Assembly (NCBI RefSeq): GCF_000142905.1
Contig: NW_013657678.1
Coordinates: 337,381-401,380, forward strand
Direction: 5' to 3'
DNA: 64,000 nt
From: Thecamonas trahens ATCC 50062
Lineage: Eukaryota > Apusozoa > Apusomonadida > Apusomonadidae
Shown here one piece after another: positions 60,084-64,000 of this stretch. Position 1 is the first letter of the stretch, and the number at the start of each line of letters is the position of its first letter. The position numbers and the translations under genes are program-made. The notes under the pieces are model-generated. The model saw nothing but the letters and a program-made list of their open reading frames with translations, had not been told where the DNA came from and did no database searches.

Positions 60084-62567
60084 CTACGCATTTAGCATGG
60101 TCATGTTGTAGAGATCACGAGGAAAGATGGGCTCGTTGTGCGGCGGGAAGAGGCACGGCGCGATGAACTCGCGGGTCCACTTGAACTCGTCGAGCAGTTT
60201 GTCGAGGAGGTGGGTGACGTTGAGGGCGATACCCTCGCCGAGCGCGGTGTCGACCGGGTTTTGGATGTTGAGGAAGCACGGCGAGAGGACAGCGGGCTCG
60301 GCATCGAGGGCGACGGCGTAGTCGCGCCAAAAGTAGTAGCCCGAGTGTGCAGTCCACACGTAGCCAAAGTTGTAGACTGTGACCGGGTATGCGCCCCAAA
60401 AGGCGATGCGATCGAGCGGGACGCGGTACGCGGCTTCGCGCGCGCGGATATTGGTCATCGCTGTCTCGAGCGCAGCCTCGGCCGTCGCCAGCCGCGCAGC
60501 CCGCCAGGCCTTGTCCTTGGACCAGTAGTGCGCATAGTCATAGAGGGCGTAGACCTGAGCGGCGCGCGCGGCAAGAACTCGTGACGATTGGACCAGCTCG
60601 TTGTACATGGGCAGCGCGCGGGCAGGGATAGCGTCCGCGAGCTGCTCCAGTTCAACAACGAGCTCGCCAAAGGTAGTGTTCATGGCGGCGAGCAGCGGCG
60701 CGAGGTGCGTTGGGTAGCTGGAGTCGAGGCGAATGGCCTGCAGGCCGATGCGGTTCGGCTGAGTTGCGAGCGCGTGCTTGGAGAGCGCACCGATGTCTGC
60801 AAACGAATCCCAGCCTTCGAGGTACGCCTGGCCGTTGGCTTTGACCACCGACGCATCATTACCGTCAAAGATGTGCCCGGTGACGTTGCCGTAGATGAGC
60901 AGCTGCGTCTCGGCCTCGACCATCGCCATTAGCCACGCGATGACGTCGTCCTGGGCAGAGCCAAACGGCGCGGTCGGGACGCGGAGCGCCTCTGCAAAGG
61001 CGGCGTGATCCGAGGCAATGTCGAGGCTGGGGTCATATGCGGCGCGGGCGACGACTACGTCGTGCAGCCAGTAGCCCCACTCCCAACCCGAGTCAAACAC
61101 CATTTGGCCGTCGAGGCTTGGGCTTGACGACGCCAGCCGCCGCAGATCGACCAGTCGGTTGAGGCCGTAGACAGGCAGGAAGAGCGGGACGTCGATGTCA
61201 TAGTTAACCCAGTACGCCGACTCGCAGTGGTACACGACCTCGCGCTCGCCGAGTCCCGCCTGCCACGCCGTGAACGCCTCCATGTATGTAAAGTTCAGAT
61301 TGCCGTACGTCGGCGCAGGCTCGTCGAGCGTGTACGTCTGGACGGTGTGCGGCATGATGCCGAGGCGCGAGTCGGCGTAGATGGGCAGAAAGTTAAAGTT
61401 GAGCGGCTTGCCTGTCCGCGGATCGTCAAAGTTCTTACACGTCTGTCCGGTCGAGCAGTGACACTTGATGTACATGCGCTTGCCGTAGGTGTCGGCGATG
61501 TAAGCGGTCGCCACATTCATCCACGTCAACATGAGCTCGTCATCGGGATGAGTAAACTCCGAGTAGCCATTCTCGGTCGAGATAAAGTCAAAGCCAGCTG
61601 CCATAAACCAGTCGATCGACGCGTGGATCTGCGCCTCCTGCTCCGCCGCACTTCCGGTATTGTGGACCATCGGCCACGCGTGCTGCTGGATCTCGGCAAT
61701 CGGAACGTCGGCGCCGGCTGCTAGGCCCCACGAGTGGAGCTCGGCCACAATCGCAGCCAAGCGTGCCTGCCGGGTGTTAGAGGTCGCAAACTGGGCCCAC
61801 TCCTGCGCGTAGAGCACGACCCACTCGACCCGGTTCTGCAGATTGGCCACCATCCACTCGCACACGTTGGGAAGCTCGTCGGTGAGCATGTTGTTGAAAG
61901 AGGCCTCATCACCAGGCCCCTTCACGCCAAATCCGTTGAACATGTTGGTTAGCTCGAGCGGATGCATGGTGTGGATGTGGTAGCCGCGGATGCGCAGGTG
62001 CCGCTCGTGGACCGCGGCACGCACAGCGACTGGCCCGGTGCACGGGCCGAGGCCGAGGCTCGCCACTGACGGCACCGCCGTCACCACTAGCGGATCCAGT
62101 GGGTGCAGAAAACCAAAGCCGAGGAGCTGAAGCAGCTCGTACGCCGCAAAGCCGGCTCCGCCGCCGCCATGGGTCAGCTTGCCTTCATCGGCCATGCCTG
62201 ACCCGACCAGGACTGCCACCTCGCCGGCAGCGCATCCGCGAGCGACGTAGCCCTCCGGCCCGAGCCCCGCCGCCGCCGCTGATCCGTTGTACGCCTTGAC
62301 AACGTCGAGCTCGCCGACAGCCACCACCACCGCTCCGGCCGGGAGCAAAGTCGGATTCACGCTCTCGCTCGCAGGCACCACCTGCAGCTCATGCGTCGCC
62401 ACACTACCCAGGAGCGCAGTCATTCGCTTGGCCACCCGCGGCAACACCGAGTCGTCCACCTGCAGCATAAGCGGTGGCAGCGAAGCTGAGCTTGCATCAC
62501 CCGCCGCCGCTGCCACCAGCGCCAGCAATGCGCCCAGGACGAGGGCAAAGAGAGCCGAGCGAACCAT
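60084..62567 (-). CDS. Secreted glycosidase-like protein
   Basis: 827 residues from ATG 62567 (MVRSALFALVLGALLALVAA, signal peptide); the upstream frame has only a TTG. Residues ~25-160 include GAGFAAYELLQLLGFGFLHP, the turn seen in the N-terminal domain of GH67 alpha-glucuronidases and GH20 hexosaminidases. A putative barrel follows with ERHLRIRGYHIHTMHPLELT, EWVVLYAQEWAQF, GFDFISTENGYSEFTHPDDE and YIKCHCSTGQTCKNF, and a C-terminal helical region to ~820. Several N-glycosylation sites (NGSAA, NVTG, NTTF, NMTM) fit secretion. ENGYSEF could hold a catalytic Glu, but I cannot name the family or substrate. Bacterial proteins of similar layout exist, so lateral origin is possible. Confidence 0.6.
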   Translation of the reverse strand: MVRSALFALVLGALLALVAAAAGDASSASLPPLMLQVDDSVLPRVAKRMTALLGSVATHELQVVPASESVNPTLLPAGAVVVAVGELDVVKAYNGSAAAAGLGPEGYVARGCAAGEVAVLVGSGMADEGKLTHGGGGAGFAAYELLQLLGFGFLHPLDPLVVTAVPSVASLGLGPCTGPVAVRAAVHERHLRIRGYHIHTMHPLELTNMFNGFGVKGPGDEASFNNMLTDELPNVCEWMVANLQNRVEWVVLYAQEWAQFATSNTRQARLAAIVAELHSWGLAAGADVPIAEIQQHAWPMVHNTGSAAEQEAQIHASIDWFMAAGFDFISTENGYSEFTHPDDELMLTWMNVATAYIADTYGKRMYIKCHCSTGQTCKNFDDPRTGKPLNFNFLPIYADSRLGIMPHTVQTYTLDEPAPTYGNLNFTYMEAFTAWQAGLGEREVVYHCESAYWVNYDIDVPLFLPVYGLNRLVDLRRLASSSPSLDGQMVFDSGWEWGYWLHDVVVARAAYDPSLDIASDHAAFAEALRVPTAPFGSAQDDVIAWLMAMVEAETQLLIYGNVTGHIFDGNDASVVKANGQAYLEGWDSFADIGALSKHALATQPNRIGLQAIRLDSSYPTHLAPLLAAMNTTFGELVVELEQLADAIPARALPMYNELVQSSRVLAARAAQVYALYDYAHYWSKDKAWRAARLATAEAALETAMTNIRAREAAYRVPLDRIAFWGAYPVTVYNFGYVWTAHSGYYFWRDYAVALDAEPAVLSPCFLNIQNPVDTALGEGIALNVTHLLDKLLDEFKWTREFIAPCLFPPHNEPIFPRDLYNMTMLNA

Positions 62568-63170
62568 GGGAAGGAGGGAGCGGGAGAGAGAGGGAGAGAG
62601 AGCGAGCCAGCGAGCAAGAGAGAGAGAGAGAGCAAGCGCCAGCGAGACAGACAAGGGCAAGAGGCGACTCTAGTGTCTCGGTCTGTGACCAAGGTGAGTA
62701 CTACGGGTGCTGGTGTTGGTGCGGGGACGGGTGCAGGTACGGGTGGGGGGGGCCAGGGCGTGTGACTGCGCGCGTGAGTGCTCTTTCGACAGTTTTGTCG
62801 GCGTGCCGCAGGCAGCTTCCCCCACATTCCCATTTTACCGCAGGCCAACATACATCGAGCCGTCGCGGATGGTTGCCTTAGCTCCAAGCTTGTCACGACG
62901 CAACAGCGTTGGGACTGTAGCAAAGCCCACTGATGCAGTGTGTGTCCCTTGGAACGATGGGGATCGGGTCGGGCAGGGGGGGGGGGGGGGAGGGGGTGCG
63001 GTTTGAACCGTTGGTTAGTTGTCGGTCACGGCTGTCGGCTTTCAATCAGCAACAATGGCCGGCGGTGATGACCGTCTCAGCACGTCACACGCCCGTCATC
63101 CATTGCGGCCAAAGCAGAATCGAGGCCGCCTTCGCTCTCCCCCCCAGCAAGCGACAACTCGACTCCAAAC
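62568..63170. other. Divergent intergenic region
   Basis: Lies between the secreted glycosidase-like gene (minus) and the helicase-like gene (plus). G runs at 62742-62750 and 62977-62993 (C runs for the minus gene), and GA-repeat 5'UTR at about 62571-62640. No gene seen. Confidence 0.45.
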
Positions 63171-64000
63171 ATGGTAAGCATGACGGCAAGAGGCACCACG
63201 GCCAGCCGCATACCACGCCCACCATCTACCCCATCCCCTTCCTTGTTCCAAATTCATTCCCCCCCGCTTGTGCGCGTTCCGCTGCTATGGTCGGCACCTG
63301 TGCCGTCGAGGAGCCCGGCTCGGATGGCGCGGATGGTGGGTGTTCCGAAAACGGGCATTGCCGCCGTCCCTCGCGCCGTCCCTCGCGCCGTCCCTCGCGC
63401 CGTCCCTCGCGCCGTCCCTCGCGCCGTCCCTCGCGCCGTCCCTCGCGCCGTCCCTCGTGCCGTCCCTCACTCAACCACCGTACTCACCCTCCCCTACCTC
63501 CACGGCTTGCAGTCTTATGTGCCCCCTGCTCTCCGCAACCGCAACCGCGGTGCGGCCACCAACTCGGCCAAGCCGGCCAACCCTCCGCCGGCGCCGGCAG
63601 CCGACTCTTCCGGCCCGTCGCTCCCGCCCAACACTGCAGCCCCTGTGGCGGCTTTGACTTCGTCGGCGCCGTCGCGGTGGGCCGACTCGATCGCTGCGCC
63701 GCTGGCTCCTGTGGAGCCTGTGGCGGCGGTGGCGGCCGACGCCGCGCCGACGACCTCGTCGGCGGCGACCGACAACAACAACAAGACTTCCACTTCCGAG
63801 GCGGCAGCGGCTCCGGACGCGTCACGCGCGCCCGCGGCTGCCGAAGGCGGCCGCGGCTTTGGTGACCGCGGCGGCGACCGCGGTGGCGACCGCGGCGGCG
63901 ACCGGCGCAGCGGCTGGGGCGGCGACCGCGGCGGCGACCGTGGCGGCTACGGCGGCGACCGGCGCAGTGGCTGGGGCGGCGACCGCGGTGACCGCGGCGA
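63171..64000 (+). CDS. N-terminus of probable DED1/DDX3-type DEAD-box helicase (truncated by window)
   Basis: Exon 1 encodes only the start Met (63171-63173) before donor GTAAGC. The intron is 339 nt (63174-63512, ending TTGCAG). Exon 2 opens SYVPPALRNRNRGAATNS, matching the N-terminal YVPPHLRNR motif of Ded1p/DDX3 RNA helicases (translation initiation). It continues with an Ala/Pro/Ser-rich segment and, from about residue 118, RGG/DRGG repeats with RRSGWGG units, typical of that family's disordered N-terminus. The frame stays open to the window edge, so the DEAD core lies outside and the identity is not confirmed. Other RGG proteins are possible. The one-codon first exon is inferred from splice consensus and phase. 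Confidence 0.5.
   Translation, partial: MVSMTARGTTASRIPRPPSTPSPSLFQIHSPPLVRVPLLWSAPVPSRSPARMARMVGVPKTGIAAVPRAVPRAVPRAVPRAVPRAVPRAVPRAVPRAVPHSTTVLTLPYLHGLQSYVPPALRNRNRGAATNSAKPANPPPAPAADSSGPSLPPNTAAPVAALTSSAPSRWADSIAAPLAPVEPVAAVAADAAPTTSSAATDNNNKTSTSEAAAAPDASRAPAAAEGGRGFGDRGGDRGGDRGGDRRSGWGGDRGGDRGGYGGDRRSGWGGDRGDRG
63363..63470. repeat. 12-bp minisatellite, nine copies, in the helicase intron
   Basis: CGCCGTCCCTCG-type 12-bp unit repeated nine times with exact 12-bp spacing; the first and last copies are slightly degenerate. It would read as (RRPS)n if translated, but it lies between a good donor and acceptor. Confidence 0.9.

Noticed and set aside
63226-63474. Arg-rich repeat ORFs, and a CRISPR-like look of the 12-bp repeats
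   Set aside because: The units are contiguous without spacers and lie in a probable intron; this is a minisatellite in a eukaryote.

Overview
This is a gene-dense, GC-rich window from a nuclear eukaryotic genome. The evidence is short GT-AG introns with donors such as GTACGT, GTATGT and GTGAGT, a split ribosomal protein gene (eL34), a split mitochondrial ribosomal protein gene (bL28m), and many eukaryote-specific families. Epsilon-tubulin points to a cell with centrioles or flagella. Receptor-type TKL kinases, a MHYT protein and a GC-rich compact layout fit a free-living flagellate such as an apusomonad (Thecamonas-like). That placement is inference from general knowledge, not from a search. 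The window also holds a 411-base run of N, so it is a draft assembly.

Layout, left to right. 0-10 kb: SYF1 splicing factor (5' exon outside the window), an LRR protein on the minus strand, and the GPI-anchor enzyme PIG-O. 10-20 kb: PCID2/Thp1, epsilon-tubulin, mitochondrial p32, bL28m, propionyl-CoA carboxylase alpha, and a FLYWCH/GCM-like zinc-finger protein. 20-33 kb: a kinase-bearing protein with a coiled coil that contains the N gap and a frame-breaking 40-bp duplication, a KCTD-type BTB protein, a four-helix PDZ membrane protein, a kelch-BTB protein, a FYVE-C2-INPP4 phosphoinositide phosphatase, and an exonuclease/endonuclease/phosphatase enzyme. 33-39 kb: a SAPS/PP6R-like protein, a small coiled-coil gene, a Gly-Lys repeat protein, carnosine N-methyltransferase, and a PPT2-like thioesterase, followed by a sharply AT-rich island. 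39-64 kb: a giant GH114-CARDB membrane protein, a type I membrane protein, an ankyrin protein, MTMR14, a receptor with two kinase domains around a cyclase-like domain, a MHYT protein, eL34, a secreted glycosidase-like protein, and the start of a DED1/DDX3-like RNA helicase.

Genes are packed on alternating strands, and nine convergent pairs have 3' ends within about 90 bp of each other or overlapping. Many start codons are preceded, on the coding strand, by long poly(C)/CT tracts. Seven genes need eight single-base corrections to read through, and every one has the same sign (one base missing). That looks like systematic base loss in the assembly, with programmed frameshifting as the less likely alternative. 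Several genes concern phosphoinositides and membrane signalling (INPP4, MTMR14, the receptor kinase), but they are not an operon and I see no single pathway cluster.
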